A stretch of 57,119 bases of DNA from Rubrivivax sp. (GTDB taxonomy: Bacteria; Pseudomonadota; Gammaproteobacteria; Burkholderiales; Burkholderiaceae_C), in assembly GCA_020848515.1 (NCBI GenBank), contig JADLIA010000031.1, positions 1-57,119 on the forward strand, in the 5' to 3' direction. The notes below the pieces were generated by a model, which saw only the letters and a list, made by a program, of their open reading frames with translations, searched no databases and had not been told where the DNA came from. The position numbers and the translations under genes were made by a program. Position 1 is the first letter of the stretch, and every line of letters starts with the position of its first letter. Of the stretch, positions 1-16,283 are shown one piece after another.

Positions 1-418
1 GCTGGGCGTACTCGAACTGGCGCACGCCGCCGTTGTCGAACTGCACCGTGACGCGGTAATGCTCGACCCGGTTGCGGTCCATGTTGCGCTCCAGCATGTT
101 GCCGATCAGTGCGCCGCCGATCACGCCCGCCACCGTGGCTGCCGTGCGGCCGCTGCCGCCACCCACTTGGCTGCCCGCCAGGCCACCCACGGCGCCGCCG
201 ATCACTGCGCCGGCCACACCCTGCGACTGGCCGCCGCGCACGTATTCGACATTCGTCACGCGGCCGAACTGCGAGTAGGCCTGGTTGCCCGGATAGCTGC
301 CCGGATAGCTGCCTGGGTAGTTGCCCTGCGGGTAGCCCCCGTGCTGCGCGCAGGCGGCCAGCGTCAGTGCGGCGGCGGCGGTGGCGAGCGAACGGACGAA
401 TCGTTGAGATAGATGCAT
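1..418 (-). CDS. Glycine-zipper 2TM-domain outer-membrane lipoprotein (partial, C-terminus off window)
   Basis: Minus-strand reading MHLSQRFVRSLATAAAALTLAACAQHGG... lipobox LAAC, then GAVIGGAVGGLAGSQVGGGSGRTAATVAGVIGGALIGN glycine zipper. Confidence 0.8.
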   Translation of the reverse strand, partial: MHLSQRFVRSLATAAAALTLAACAQHGGYPQGNYPGSYPGSYPGNQAYSQFGRVTNVEYVRGGQSQGVAGAVIGGAVGGLAGSQVGGGSGRTAATVAGVIGGALIGNMLERNMDRNRVEHYRVTVQFDNGGVRQFEYAQ

Positions 419-523
419 GGTGGTACTCCTGGAAAAACATGCCCTGGCGCAGCGCGGTGAGTGCGGCACCAGACACCCTGGCATTCTGGCAGAGCGGTCA
501 CACCCGCGCCAACACGCCCGCCA

Positions 524-966
524 TCAACCGCGACCGGTCGAGCCGTAGCCGCCCGCACCCCGCTGCGATGCCTCGAAGGCGTCGACGATCTGAAAGCTGG
601 CCTGCACCACCGGAACGATGACCAGCTGGGCGATGCGCTCCATCGGCTCGATGGTGAAGGCGCTGGCGCTGCGGTTCCAGGCGCTGACCATCAGCTGGCC
701 CTGGTAGTCGCTGTCGATCAGTCCGACCAGGTTGCCCAGCACGATGCCGTGCTTGTGCCCGAGACCGGAGCGCGGCAGGATCAGCGCCGCGTAGCCGGGG
801 TCGGCCAGGTGAATCGCCATGCCCGTGGGCACCAGCTGCCAGGCGCCGGCCGCCAGGGTCAGCGGCGCGTCCAGGCAGGCACGCAGGTCCAGCCCGGCGC
901 TGCCCGGCGTGGCGTAGGCCGGCATCTGCGTGCGCAGACGCTGGTCGAGAATGCGGACGTCCAGCC

Positions 967-970
<4 letters not shown>
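524..970 (-). CDS. dut: dUTP diphosphatase
   Basis: [32 protein letters not shown]...[26 protein letters not shown]...[12 protein letters not shown] dUTPase motifs. Confidence 0.95.
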
Positions 971-4815
<3,845 letters not shown>

Positions 4816-4818
4816 ACC

Positions 4819-5109
4819 ATGCCCGCCGGCTACATCATCGCCCTGGTCACCATCACCAACCCGCAACAGTACGAGGAATACAAGCGCTGGAGCAGCGAAG
4901 CCATGCGCGTGCACGGCGCTGAAATCTGCGTGCGCGGAGACCGGGTGGAGGTGCTGGAGGGCGACTGGCACCCGGGGCGCACGGTGATCCTGAAGTTCCC
5001 CAGCTTCGAGGCCGCCAAGGCCTTTCACGACTCACCCGAGTACAGCCGCGCGCGCGCCGCCCGCCAGGGCGCCGCCGTCATGCGCCTGCTCTGCGTCGAG
5101 GGCGTCTGA
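4819..5109 (+). CDS. DUF1330 family protein
   Basis: MPAGYIIALVTITNPQQYEEYKRWSSEAMRVHGAEICVRGDRVEVLEGDWHPGRTVILKFPSFEAAKAFHDSPEYSRARAAR. Confidence 0.88.
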   Translation: MPAGYIIALVTITNPQQYEEYKRWSSEAMRVHGAEICVRGDRVEVLEGDWHPGRTVILKFPSFEAAKAFHDSPEYSRARAARQGAAVMRLLCVEGV

Positions 5110-5110
5110 T

Positions 5111-5166
5111 GCTATTAGTTTGATAGCTGCTGGCGCTTGCTGGTATTGCGCTAGAGCCCGATTTTT
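5111..5166 (+). repeat. Interspersed double-hairpin element, copy 1
   Basis: GCTATTAGTTTGATAGCTGCTGGCGCTTGCTGGTATTGCGCTAGAGCCCGATTTT; 1 bp after DUF1330 stop. Confidence 0.9.
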
Positions 5167-5171
5167 ATTGA

Positions 5172-6479
<1,308 letters not shown>

Positions 6480-6549
6480 TGCGGCGCGCTGCGGCACGTC
6501 GGCGGGTCGGCATGGCCTGCGTCCTGGCAGCGTGCCGGCGCGGTTCGGA

Positions 6550-6600
6550 GCTATACTAAAAAGATAGCAACGAATCCGCTTGCACCCTGCGCCTGCTGCC
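6550..6600 (+). repeat. Degenerate element copy upstream of ftsB
   Basis: GCTATACTAAAAAGATAGCAACGAATCCGCTTGCACCCTGCGCC. Confidence 0.45.
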
Positions 6601-6879
6601 ATGACCTCCCGCGTCGTCCCGGCCATCCTGCTGCTCCTGCTGGTCGTCATCCACGCCCAGCTGTGGGTTGGGCGCGGCAGCCTGCCCAACGTGTCGGCGC
6701 TGCAACGCAAGCTGGATCAGCAACGCAGCGCCAACCAGCAGGCGCGGCTGGTCAACGAGCAGCTGGCGTCCGAGGTCGAAGACCTGCGCGCCGGGCTGGG
6801 CATGGTCGAGGAACGCGCCCGCATCGAGCTGGGCATGGTCAAGCCCAACGAAATCTTCGTGCAGGTGGCGCCGCGCTGA
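6601..6879 (+). CDS. ftsB: Cell division protein FtsB
   Basis: Small TM plus coiled-coil protein downstream of eno: MTSRVVPAILLLLLVVIHAQLWVGRGSLPNVSALQRKLDQQRSANQQARLVNEQL...EERARIELGMVKPNEIFVQV. Confidence 0.92.
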   Translation: MTSRVVPAILLLLLVVIHAQLWVGRGSLPNVSALQRKLDQQRSANQQARLVNEQLASEVEDLRAGLGMVEERARIELGMVKPNEIFVQVAPR

Positions 6880-6910
6880 CGATGAGCGCCTGCGGCCAGC
6901 GTGGCCAGGT

Positions 6911-7477
6911 TCAGTAGTCGGGCTGCCAATCGACCTTGATCTGCCGGGCCGGCAGGTCGACCTCGTCCACATAGGCGTCGACGAACGGGATCAGGCGCTC
7001 ACGCGCCTTGCCGGCCTCCTGGTGACCGACCACCAGCACCTGCTGCGTGCCGGTGGCCAGCAGGTCGCTCACCTGCCCCAGCACCAGGCCCTCACGGTTG
7101 ACCACGGTCAGGCCGATCAGATCGACCCAGTAGTACTCGCCTTCGGCCGGTGCCGGAAACGCCGAACGCGGAATGAAGATGCGTGCGCCCTTGAGGCCCA
7201 GGGCAGCGTCGCGGTCGGTGATGTCGGCCGCGCTGGCGACCACGGCATCGGTGTGGGCGCGCGCCTGGCGGATGTTCAGCGCCACGGCGCCGGGCCAGGC
7301 GGGCTTGGGCGCGCGCTCGGGTGGCAGCAGCCACCAGCGTTTGCAAGAAAAAAGCGCCTCGGGCGAGGCGCTGTAGGGCTGAACCTTGAACCAGCCCTGG
7401 ATGCCCCAGGCGTCCAGGATGCGGCCGACTTCGACCGCGTCCGCCGGCAGCTCGGCCGGCTCCAGCCCCGGGACCAT
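6911..7477 (-). CDS. rimM: Ribosome maturation factor RimM
   Basis: VEVGRILDAWGIQGWFKVQPYSASPEALFS...EYYWVDLIGLTVVNREGLVLGQVSDLLATGTQQVLVV. Confidence 0.93.
   Translation of the reverse strand: MVPGLEPAELPADAVEVGRILDAWGIQGWFKVQPYSASPEALFSCKRWWLLPPERAPKPAWPGAVALNIRQARAHTDAVVASAADITDRDAALGLKGARIFIPRSAFPAPAEGEYYWVDLIGLTVVNREGLVLGQVSDLLATGTQQVLVVGHQEAGKARERLIPFVDAYVDEVDLPARQIKVDWQPDY
7346..7372 (-). terminator. Intrinsic-terminator-like hairpin plus T-run inside rimM coding sequence
   Basis: Minus strand AGCGCCTC-gccc-GAGGCGCTTTTTTC at codons for SASPEALFS. Confidence 0.5.
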
Positions 7478-7491
7478 GCGGGCGGGCGCGC

Positions 7492-7752
7492 TCAGGCGGC
7501 GGCCACAGCGGCCTTGGCGGCCTGCTTGATCAGGCGCTGCACCGTGAGCGACGGCTGCGCGCCGACGCCCAGCCAGTGCGTCAGGCGATCCTGGGCGATG
7601 CGCAGGCCCTCTTCACCCTGGGCGGCGCCGGGGTTGTAGAAACCGATGCGCTCGATGAAGCTGCCGTCGCGGCGCGCGCGCTTGTCGGCAACCACGATGC
7701 TGTAGAAGGGACGGGCCTTGGCGCCGCCGCGCGAGAGACGAATAACGACCAT
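7492..7752 (-). CDS. rpsP: 30S ribosomal protein S16
   Basis: [41 protein letters not shown]. Confidence 0.97.
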   Translation of the reverse strand: MVVIRLSRGGAKARPFYSIVVADKRARRDGSFIERIGFYNPGAAQGEEGLRIAQDRLTHWLGVGAQPSLTVQRLIKQAAKAAVAAA

Positions 7753-8005
7753 GTTGAACTGAAATCCTGTGGGTGGTGGCTCGGGCCTCGGCGCTTCAGG
7801 TTGGGGCAAAAGCGCGCAAGGCCCAGGTTCTTCCGGTGCTGAGACACGCGACATGGCCACCCGGCCAGCGACACACCGAAGAGCCTATGATTATAGCGGC
7901 TGCCGCCGCTGCGCCCTGCCCCCCGAGGCCGGCCGCCGCCGGCGGCGCCCAGAAACCCCGGCCCGCACGGCGCGGGCGCCCGTCCGACACCGTTTGCCGA
8001 ACCGC

Positions 8006-8452
8006 ATGAAAAACAAGACCCTGGCCACCTGGCTGGCCTTTCTCGGCGGCCCCCTGGGCCTGCACCGCTTCTATCTGAGGGGCTTTGGCGACCTGCTGGG
8101 CTGGTTGCTGCCGATCCCGACCGCGCTCGGCCTGTACGGCATCGAGCGCGTGCAGCAGTTCGGCCAGGACGACCCTCTGAGCTGGCTGCTGATCCCGCTG
8201 CTGGGCTTCACCATCTCGGCCTGCGCGCTGACCGCCATCGTCTACGGCCTGATGAGCGCCGAGCACTGGAACGCCCGCTTCAACCCCCAGGCCGACCCGC
8301 AGGCCGCGCCCGGCCAGACCCATTGGGGCACGGTGTTCGGCATCTCGGTGGCGCTGCTGATCGGCGCCGGTGTGCTGATGGCGTCGCTGGCGTTCAGCTT
8401 TCAGCGCTATTTCGAGTACCAGATCGAGGAAGCGCGCAAGATCTCGCAGTAG
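8006..8452 (+). CDS. TM2-domain membrane protein
   Basis: MKNKTLATWLAFLGGPLGLHRFYLRGFGDLLGW... TM2 motif GxxGLHRFYLG. Confidence 0.8.
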   Translation: MKNKTLATWLAFLGGPLGLHRFYLRGFGDLLGWLLPIPTALGLYGIERVQQFGQDDPLSWLLIPLLGFTISACALTAIVYGLMSAEHWNARFNPQADPQAAPGQTHWGTVFGISVALLIGAGVLMASLAFSFQRYFEYQIEEARKISQ

Positions 8453-8466
8453 CGCGTGAAGCGAAC

Positions 8467-8519
8467 AATCAGGCGCTCAATAGCGCCCAGACTGCGCCAC
8501 CAGCTATTGAACACATAGC
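8467..8519 (-). repeat. Interspersed double-hairpin element, copy 2
   Basis: Revcomp GCTATGTGTTCAATAGCTGGTGGCGCAGTCTGGGCGCTATTGAGCGCCTGATT; between convergent TM2 and pit genes. Confidence 0.8.
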
Positions 8520-8523
8520 GCGT

Positions 8524-9534
8524 TCAGAACAGCAGCAGGCTCAGCCAGTAGGCCAGCGCCGCCACCAGCGCGCTGGCCGGTATGGTCAGCACCCAGGCCC
8601 AGACGATGTTGCCGGCCACGCCCCAGCGCACCGCGCTGGCGCGCTGCGTGGAGCCGACCCCCACGATGGCGCCGGTGATGGTGTGCGTGGTCGACACCGG
8701 GATGCCCAGCCCGGTGGCGATGAACAGGGTCAGCGCCCCGCCCGATTCGGCGCAAAAGCCCCCGACCGGCTTGAGCTTGGTGATCTTCTGCCCCATGGTC
8801 TTGACGATGCGCCAGCCACCGAACATGGTGCCGGCAGCGATGGCGGCGTAGCAGCTCACGATGGACCACAGCGGCGGGCTGGATTCACCGGCGCCGGCAT
8901 AGCCGGTGGCGATCAGCAGCATCCAGATGATGCCGATGGTCTTCTGGGCGTCGTTGCCGCCGTGGCCCAGGCTGTAGGCGCCGGCGCTCAGCAGCTGCAG
9001 GCTGCGAAACCATTTGTCGACCCGCCCCGGCCGCACACGCCGGAACACCCAGGCCACCGCCACCATCATGGCCGAGCCCAGCAGGTAGCCCAGCAGCGGT
9101 GACACGAAGATGAAGGCCACCGTCTTGAGCACCCCGGCCATCACCAGCGGGCCGGTGCCGGCCTTGGCCACGGTGGCGCCGACGATGCCACCGATCAGCG
9201 CGTGCGAGGAACTGCTGGGGATGCCGTAGTACCAGGTCAGCACGTTCCAGCTGATGGCCCCCACCAGGGCGCCGAACACCACGTGGGTGTCCACCACCCC
9301 CGGCTGCACGATGCCCTTGCCCACGGTGGCGGCCACGCTGAGGTGGAAGATGAAGATGGCGATGAAGTTGAAGAAGGCGGCAAACACCACCGCCTGGGTG
9401 GGCTTGAGCACGCCGGTCGAGACCACCGTGGCGATCGAGTTGGCGGCGTCATGAAAGCCGTTCATGAAGTCGAACACGATCGCCAGCGCGACCAGCAGCA
9501 CGACGACCCAGAGCGCGGCCTGCACCGTTTCCAT
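8524..9534 (-). CDS. Inorganic phosphate transporter, PiT family
   Basis: DFMNGFHDAANSIATVVSTGVL...SWNVLTWYYGIPSSSSHALIGG... PiT signature repeats. Confidence 0.94.
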   Translation of the reverse strand: METVQAALWVVVLLVALAIVFDFMNGFHDAANSIATVVSTGVLKPTQAVVFAAFFNFIAIFIFHLSVAATVGKGIVQPGVVDTHVVFGALVGAISWNVLTWYYGIPSSSSHALIGGIVGATVAKAGTGPLVMAGVLKTVAFIFVSPLLGYLLGSAMMVAVAWVFRRVRPGRVDKWFRSLQLLSAGAYSLGHGGNDAQKTIGIIWMLLIATGYAGAGESSPPLWSIVSCYAAIAAGTMFGGWRIVKTMGQKITKLKPVGGFCAESGGALTLFIATGLGIPVSTTHTITGAIVGVGSTQRASAVRWGVAGNIVWAWVLTIPASALVAALAYWLSLLLF

Positions 9535-9549
9535 GGCTGCGCGCTCGGC

Positions 9550-10197
9550 TCAGGAGTTTTCGAGGACGATGCCCTCGATCTGGTTGGCCACGTCCTCGCA
9601 CTTGTCGGTGATGGTCTCCAGCAGTTCGTAGATGGCCTTGAGCTTGATGACCTCGCGCACGTCCGGCTCTTCACGGAACAGCTTGCTCATGGCGCTGCGC
9701 ATGACGCGGTCGGCATCGGATTCGAGGCGGTCGATTTCCTCGCAGGTCTTGAGCGTGGCCTCGGCCGTGGTGGGCTCGGCGATCTTGCCCAGCAGGCGCA
9801 CCGCGGCCTGCACGCGCTGGCAGCACTTGACCGACAGCTCGGTCAGGCGCACGATTTCCTCGGTCATGTGATGGATGTCGTACAGCGCCATCGTCTCGGC
9901 CGAGTCCTGCAGCAGGTCGGCCACGTCGTCCATGAGGTTGATCAGGCCGTGGATCTGCTCGCGGTCGATCGGGGTGATGAAGGTGGTGTGGATGAGGCGG
10001 TTGACCTCTTCGGTCACGCGGTCGGCGGCGCGCTCGGCGTTGTCCACGTCCCTGGCGTATTTTTCGCGCTGTCCCAGGTCGCCGTAGTGCGCCACCAGCA
10101 GCGAAAAGGCATTGGCGGCTTCGACGATGCGGTCGGCGTGCTGGTTGAACAGCTCAAAAAAATTGCCCTCCTTGGGCAACAGCTTGCTGAGCAGCAT
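9550..10197 (-). CDS. DUF47 family phosphate transport regulator/chaperone
   Basis: MLLSKLLPKEGNFFELFNQHADRIVEAANAF...REQIHGLINLMDDVADLLQDSAETMALYDI; upstream of PiT gene. Confidence 0.92.
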   Translation of the reverse strand: MLLSKLLPKEGNFFELFNQHADRIVEAANAFSLLVAHYGDLGQREKYARDVDNAERAADRVTEEVNRLIHTTFITPIDREQIHGLINLMDDVADLLQDSAETMALYDIHHMTEEIVRLTELSVKCCQRVQAAVRLLGKIAEPTTAEATLKTCEEIDRLESDADRVMRSAMSKLFREEPDVREVIKLKAIYELLETITDKCEDVANQIEGIVLENS

Positions 10198-10388
10198 GAG
10201 GGATAACCTTGCTTCAGTAAATCGAAAGTCTGCGGACCACTGGATCGCAGCGCCCACGACGATCCGGTGAGTTTAACCACCCCGATCGCGGCGCTGGCTG
10301 ACACACGTGGCAAATCAACCACTGCCCCACCGCTGAGACGCCGTGGCACCGCCGGGCGGTCGGCCGCACCCGGTGTCGCGTTCGAAAA

Positions 10389-10443
10389 GCTACAATAATC
10401 ATAGCTGCTGGCGCAGTATTGATGTGCGCTGGAGCCCGATTTG
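10389..10443 (+). repeat. Interspersed double-hairpin element, copy 3
   Basis: GCTACAATAATCATAGCTGCTGGCGCAGTATTGATGTGCGCTGGAGCCCGATTTGG. Confidence 0.9.
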
Positions 10444-10473
10444 GCTCCGAATCCGGCATGGACCGCCCAGGGC

Positions 10474-10968
10474 TCATGCGCCCTCCAGGCGTTCGATGCC
10501 CTGCCCGGCCACGGCCGCCAGCGCCGCTGGCGTGACCAGCTGCGGCGCAATCTCGGCCAGCGGACGCAGCACGAAGGCGCGCTGCAGCATGCGCGGGTGC
10601 GGCACGCACAGCGCAGCGCTGTCGATGCGGCCGTCGCCATAGCGCAGCAGGTCCAGGTCCAGCGTGCGCGGCGCGTGGCGATACGGCCGCTGGCGGCCGG
10701 CCGCCTGCTCCAGCCGCTGCAACCCGGCCAGCAGCTCGGGCGCCGACAGGCCGGTGCGCAGCGCCACCACGGCGTTGACGTAGTCCGGCCCGCCGGCGTC
10801 CACCGGCGCGCTGCGGTACAGGCTGGAGCGCGCCTGCAGCTGCGTGTCCGGCAGCCGCGCCAGCGCCTCGATGGCGGCGCGCACGCTGGCGGCCGCGTCG
10901 CCCAGGTTGGCGCCCAGCGCCACATAGGCCAGCACCGGCGCGCGCAGATGGGACAGCGGCTGCGTCAC
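10474..10968 (-). CDS. folK: 2-amino-4-hydroxy-6-hydroxymethyldihydropteridine diphosphokinase
   Basis: [59 protein letters not shown]...[15 protein letters not shown] start overlaps pcnB stop. Confidence 0.93.
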   Translation of the reverse strand: MTQPLSHLRAPVLAYVALGANLGDAAASVRAAIEALARLPDTQLQARSSLYRSAPVDAGGPDYVNAVVALRTGLSAPELLAGLQRLEQAAGRQRPYRHAPRTLDLDLLRYGDGRIDSAALCVPHPRMLQRAFVLRPLAEIAPQLVTPAALAAVAGQGIERLEGA

Positions 10969-12515
10969 GGCTGGGCCGGCGGCGGGCCGGCGTCGGGCGC
11001 CGATCCGCCCGCGCCGGCAGGCTTGCGACGGCGCCGCCGGCGCTTCTTGGCCGGGGTGGCGGCGGCGTCGGGGGCGGGCGCGGGTGGCGCCGTCTCCAGC
11101 GTGCCCGCCGGCACCCGGTGCACGCGCGGCGCCTGGCGTTTGCTGCGCTGCTGCTCGGCACGCAGCTCGGTCATCATGCTTTCGCGCTCGCCGTCGTCGG
11201 CCAGGCTGAACTGCTGCCACCAGTCGGCCAGCTCCTCGCTCACCTCGCCCACGTCGGCGCGCAGGCGCATGAAGTCGAAGCCGGCGCGAAAGCGCGGCTG
11301 CTCGACCAGACTGAACGGCGTCTGGCCGCTGCGCTTTTCAAAGCGCGGCTGCATCATCCAGATTTCACGCATGTCGGCGCCCAGCTTGCCGCGCCCGGAC
11401 ACGTCACCGACGCGGGCGTCGAACACCTCGTCGATGGCGTCCTGCAGCGCCGGGAACGGGTGTTCCTGGCGCGCCAGCCGCGCGTTCCAGCCCGCCAGCA
11501 CGTCCTGCCACAGCACGCAGGCCAGCAAGAACGAGGGCGCCACCGGTTTGCCTTCGCCCACGCGCCGGTCGGTGTCTTGCAGCGCCGCCTTCACGAAGGG
11601 CTGGTCGGCGCGCTCGACCACCACGTCCAGCAGCGGGTAGATGCCGCGCGCCAGCCCCAGCTTGCGCAGCTGCTCGACGCTGGCCAGCGCGTGGCCGGTC
11701 TGCAGGAGCTTGAGCATTTCGTCGAACAGGCGGCTTTGCGGCACCTCGGCCAGCAGCGGCAGGACTTCGACCAGCGGGCGGGCGGTCTTGGGTTCGATAC
11801 GAAAGCCCAGCGCCGCCAGCTTGGCGCCAAAGCGCACGGCGCGGATGGCGCGCACCGGGTCTTCGCGGTAGCGCGTGGCGGGATCGCCGATCATGCGCAG
11901 CAGCTTCTTGTGCGCGTCGGCGATGCCGCCGTGGTAGTCCACCACCACGCGCGCCTGCGGGTCGTAGTACATGGCGTTAACGGTGAAGTCGCGCCGCGCC
12001 GCGTCTTCGTCCTGGCTGCCCCAGACGTTGTCGCGCAGCACCCGCCCGCTGGCGTCTACCGCGTGCTTCATGCCGGCCAGCTGGCCCTTGGCGGTGCGTT
12101 CGTTGCCGCGGATGGCCTCGGCGGTGGCGTTGTCCACGTAGGCGCGGAAGGTGGACACCTCGATCACCTCGTGCTCGCGCCCGCGGCCGAACACCACGTG
12201 CACGATGCGAAAGCGGCGCCCGATGATGAAGGCGCGCCGGAACAGCTGCTTGACCTGCTCCGGCGTGGCGTTGGTGGCGACGTCGAAGTCCTTGGGCTTG
12301 AGCCCCAGCAGCAAATCGCGCACGGCGCCGCCGACGATGTAGGCCTCGTAGCCGGCTTCCTTGAGCGTGCGCACCACGCCGGCGGCACGCTCGTCCACCA
12401 GCGCCGGGTTGATGCCGTGGCCCTCGGGGCCGATTTCGACCCGCTTGCCGCGCCGCTTGCGCGCGTTGCCTCCGGTGGCGCTGTCGATCAGCTTGTGGAT
12501 CAGTTGCTTGATCAT
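10965..12515 (-). CDS. pcnB: Poly(A) polymerase I, with Lys/Arg-rich C-terminal tail
   Basis: [69 protein letters not shown]. Confidence 0.94.
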   Translation of the reverse strand: MIKQLIHKLIDSATGGNARKRRGKRVEIGPEGHGINPALVDERAAGVVRTLKEAGYEAYIVGGAVRDLLLGLKPKDFDVATNATPEQVKQLFRRAFIIGRRFRIVHVVFGRGREHEVIEVSTFRAYVDNATAEAIRGNERTAKGQLAGMKHAVDASGRVLRDNVWGSQDEDAARRDFTVNAMYYDPQARVVVDYHGGIADAHKKLLRMIGDPATRYREDPVRAIRAVRFGAKLAALGFRIEPKTARPLVEVLPLLAEVPQSRLFDEMLKLLQTGHALASVEQLRKLGLARGIYPLLDVVVERADQPFVKAALQDTDRRVGEGKPVAPSFLLACVLWQDVLAGWNARLARQEHPFPALQDAIDEVFDARVGDVSGRGKLGADMREIWMMQPRFEKRSGQTPFSLVEQPRFRAGFDFMRLRADVGEVSEELADWWQQFSLADDGERESMMTELRAEQQRSKRQAPRVHRVPAGTLETAPPAPAPDAAATPAKKRRRRRRKPAGAGGSAPDAGPPPAQP

Positions 12516-13189
12516 GTGTCTTCCTTGAACAGCTCCAGCACGCGCCAGCCGCGCTCGCTGGCGATGGCGCGCAGCGCGTCGTCCGGGTTGGTGGCCACCG
12601 GCTGCTGCGCCTTTTCCAGCAGCGGCAGGTCGTTGCGCGAGTCGGAATAGAAGGTGATGTCGACGTCGCTCCAATCGTGCCCGCGGGCGCGCAGCCAGTC
12701 GGCCACGCGCGCCACCTTGCCTTCGCGAAACGAGGGGGTGCCGGCGATTTCGCCGGTGATCCAGCCGGCGCCATCGCGCACCAGCTCGATGGCGATCAGC
12801 TCGTCGATGCCGAACGCCTGGGCGATCGGGCGTGTGACGAATTCGTTGGTCGCCGTCACCATCAGCAGGCCATGCCCGGCCTGGCGGTGCGCCTCGACCA
12901 GCGCGCGGGCCTGCGGGCGCAGCGCCGGGCCCACCACCTCGCGCATGAAGCGCGCATGCGCCCGGGCCGCCTGCTCGGGGCCCTGGCGGCGCACCGCTTC
13001 GGTGGCAAAGCGCACGTACTCGCGCACGTCCAGCGTGCCGGCCTGGTAGCGGGCATAGAACTCGTCGTTGCGGCGCTGGAAGTCGACCGGATCGGTCCAG
13101 CCGATGCGGGTGGTGAACTCGCCCCAGGCGTAGTCCGAATCGATCGGCAGCAGCGTGTGGTCGAGGTCGAACAGGGCGAGTTTGAGCAT
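12512..13189 (-). CDS. HAD-superfamily IB hydrolase (SerB-like)
   Basis: MLKLALFDLDHTLLPIDSDYAWGEF...LLMVTATNEFVTRPIA...FYSDSRNDLPLLEKA. Confidence 0.9.
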   Translation of the reverse strand: MLKLALFDLDHTLLPIDSDYAWGEFTTRIGWTDPVDFQRRNDEFYARYQAGTLDVREYVRFATEAVRRQGPEQAARAHARFMREVVGPALRPQARALVEAHRQAGHGLLMVTATNEFVTRPIAQAFGIDELIAIELVRDGAGWITGEIAGTPSFREGKVARVADWLRARGHDWSDVDITFYSDSRNDLPLLEKAQQPVATNPDDALRAIASERGWRVLELFKEDT

Positions 13190-13228
13190 CGAATCAGTGG
13201 TTGGTGCAGGCGGACAGGGCGCCGCCTG

Positions 13229-13915
13229 CTATTCATTTTCCAGCATCGCCTTGACCAGCGGAATGGTGATGGCGCGCTGGGCCTGCAGGGCGTAGCGGTC
13301 GAGCTGGTCGAGCAGTTGCATCAGGCTGCCCAGATCGCGTGCAAAGCGCCGCAGCACGAAGTCCATCACCTCGTCGGACAGGAACACGCCGCGCGCGTCG
13401 GCGGCCTGGCGCAGCGCGGCGCGCAGCTCCGGCTCGGGCAGCGGGTGCAGCTCGAACACATGGCCCCAGCCGAGCCGGCTGCGCAGGTCCTCGCGCAGCG
13501 GCAGGTCGGCCGGTGGCACGCCGCCGGCCGCCAGCACGGCGCGCGGCCGACCGCTGGGCGGCGTGATCGCGTTGACGAACCAGTTGAAGGCGGTGTGCTG
13601 CAGCTCGGCGCCGTACCGCTGCACGTCGTCCATCAGCACGGCATCCCAGGCCTCGTCGAAGGGCAGGCGCGGCGGAGTTTCGGGGTCCAGCCAGCCGACC
13701 CGCGCGCCCTGCTCGGCCAGCGCCTGGCGCGCCGCGCGCAGCAAGTGGGTCTTGCCACTGCCGGGCGGGCCCCACAGGTAGGTCGGCACCGGCGAGCGCG
13801 TGGCGCCACCCGTCCACAGCCGCAGGTGCTGCACGGCGGCGGCGTTGGCGCCGGCCAGAAAGCCGCTCAGGGTGGGTTCGGGCGCCAGCCCGATGTCCAG
13901 GGCGATCTGCCTCAT
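13229..13915 (-). CDS. hda: DnaA regulatory inactivator Hda
   Basis: MRQIALDIGLAPEPTLSGFLAGANAAAVQHL...YLWGPPGSGKTHLLRAARQAL...DDVQRY...SRLGWGHVFEL; DnaA-like AAA+ without a DNA-binding domain. Confidence 0.9.
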   Translation of the reverse strand: MRQIALDIGLAPEPTLSGFLAGANAAAVQHLRLWTGGATRSPVPTYLWGPPGSGKTHLLRAARQALAEQGARVGWLDPETPPRLPFDEAWDAVLMDDVQRYGAELQHTAFNWFVNAITPPSGRPRAVLAAGGVPPADLPLREDLRSRLGWGHVFELHPLPEPELRAALRQAADARGVFLSDEVMDFVLRRFARDLGSLMQLLDQLDRYALQAQRAITIPLVKAMLENE

Positions 13916-14005
13916 CGGACGCCAGGGGCGAAAAACGGCATGAACAGGGGGTGCATGAAGCCGGAAACAGGCGGGGCGCGGTCGGGGGCACGGGGGTGCA
14001 GCGCC

Positions 14006-14026
14006 TAGAATCTGGCCTCGATTCTA
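14006..14026. promoter_or_regulatory. Perfect inverted repeat TAGAATC-N7-GATTCTA in hda/purM divergent intergenic region (candidate symmetric promoter or operator)
   Basis: Direct reading: tagaatctggcctcgattcta; each arm reads as a -10-like TAGAAT. Confidence 0.45.
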
Positions 14027-14080
14027 CGCAGCGCATGTCCCGCGCGCGGACCGCCCGCCATTTTCAACCGCCCAGCCTCG

Positions 14081-15127
14081 ATGAGCCCCTCCTCCACCCC
14101 CTCCCCCCTCAGCTACAAGGATGCCGGTGTCGACATCGACGCCGGCGATGCGCTGGTCGAACGCATCAAGCCGCTGGCGCGGCGAACCCTGCGCGAAGGG
14201 GTGCTGTCCGGCCTGGGCGGCTTCGGCGCGCTGTTCGAAGTGCCGCGGCGCTACCGCGAGCCGGTGCTGGTGTCGGGCACCGACGGCGTCGGCACCAAGC
14301 TGAAGCTGGCTTTCGAATGGGCCATGCACGACGGCGTCGGCATCGATCTGGTGGCCATGAGCGTCAACGACGTGCTGGTGCAGGGCGCCGAACCGCTGTT
14401 CTTCCTCGACTACTTCGCCTGCGGGCGACTGGACGTGGACACGGCGGCGACGGTGGTGGGCGGCATCGCGCGCGGCTGCGAGCTGGCCGGCTGCGCCCTG
14501 ATCGGCGGCGAAACCGCCGAAATGCCCGGCATGTACCCGCCCGGCGAGTACGACCTGGCGGGCTTTTGCGTCGGCGCGGTCGAAAAGTCCGCTCTCCTCA
14601 CCGGGCGCGACGTGGCCGCCGGCGACGTGGTGCTGGGCCTGGCTTCCAGCGGCGTGCACAGCAACGGCTTCTCGCTGTTGCGCAAGTGCATCGAGCGCGC
14701 CGCCGGCCAGTTGCCGGCCACCCTGGACGGGCAGCCGTTTCGCCAGGCCGTGATGGCGCCCACCCGCATCTACGTCAAGCCGGTGCTGGCGGCGCTGGCG
14801 GCGCCCGGCGGCATCAAGGCGCTGGCGCACATCACCGGCGGCGGCCTGCTCGAAAACATCCCGCGCGTGCTGCCCGCAGGCCTGGCCGCCCACCTGCGCG
14901 CCGGCAGCTGGCCGCGCAGCGAGCTGTTCACCTGGCTGCAGGCCACCGCCGGCATCGACGACCACGAGATGAACCGCACCTTCAACAACGGCATCGGCAT
15001 GGTGGTCGTGGTGGCGCCGGCGCAGGCCGCGGCCTGTGCCCAGGCGCTGCGCGCGGCCGGCGAGCAGGTGTTCGAGATCGGCCACATCGCCGCGCGCGGC
15101 GACGGCGCCGCCGTGCAGGTGGCCTGA
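14081..15127 (+). CDS. purM: Phosphoribosylformylglycinamidine cyclo-ligase
   Basis: [27 protein letters not shown]...[18 protein letters not shown]...[24 protein letters not shown]. Confidence 0.97.
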   Translation: MSPSSTPSPLSYKDAGVDIDAGDALVERIKPLARRTLREGVLSGLGGFGALFEVPRRYREPVLVSGTDGVGTKLKLAFEWAMHDGVGIDLVAMSVNDVLVQGAEPLFFLDYFACGRLDVDTAATVVGGIARGCELAGCALIGGETAEMPGMYPPGEYDLAGFCVGAVEKSALLTGRDVAAGDVVLGLASSGVHSNGFSLLRKCIERAAGQLPATLDGQPFRQAVMAPTRIYVKPVLAALAAPGGIKALAHITGGGLLENIPRVLPAGLAAHLRAGSWPRSELFTWLQATAGIDDHEMNRTFNNGIGMVVVVAPAQAAACAQALRAAGEQVFEIGHIAARGDGAAVQVA

Positions 15128-15162
15128 AGCCGGCCACCCCCTACCCGATCGACCTTGCAGCC

Positions 15163-16186
<1,024 letters not shown>

Positions 16187-16283
16187 TGCCAACCGGCATG
16201 CATCGGTGACGGATGGCCTCGCTGCGGGTCGATGACGGCAGGATCCCGGGGAGTGGCTTCGGACCGCCGTCGGCACCCGATTT

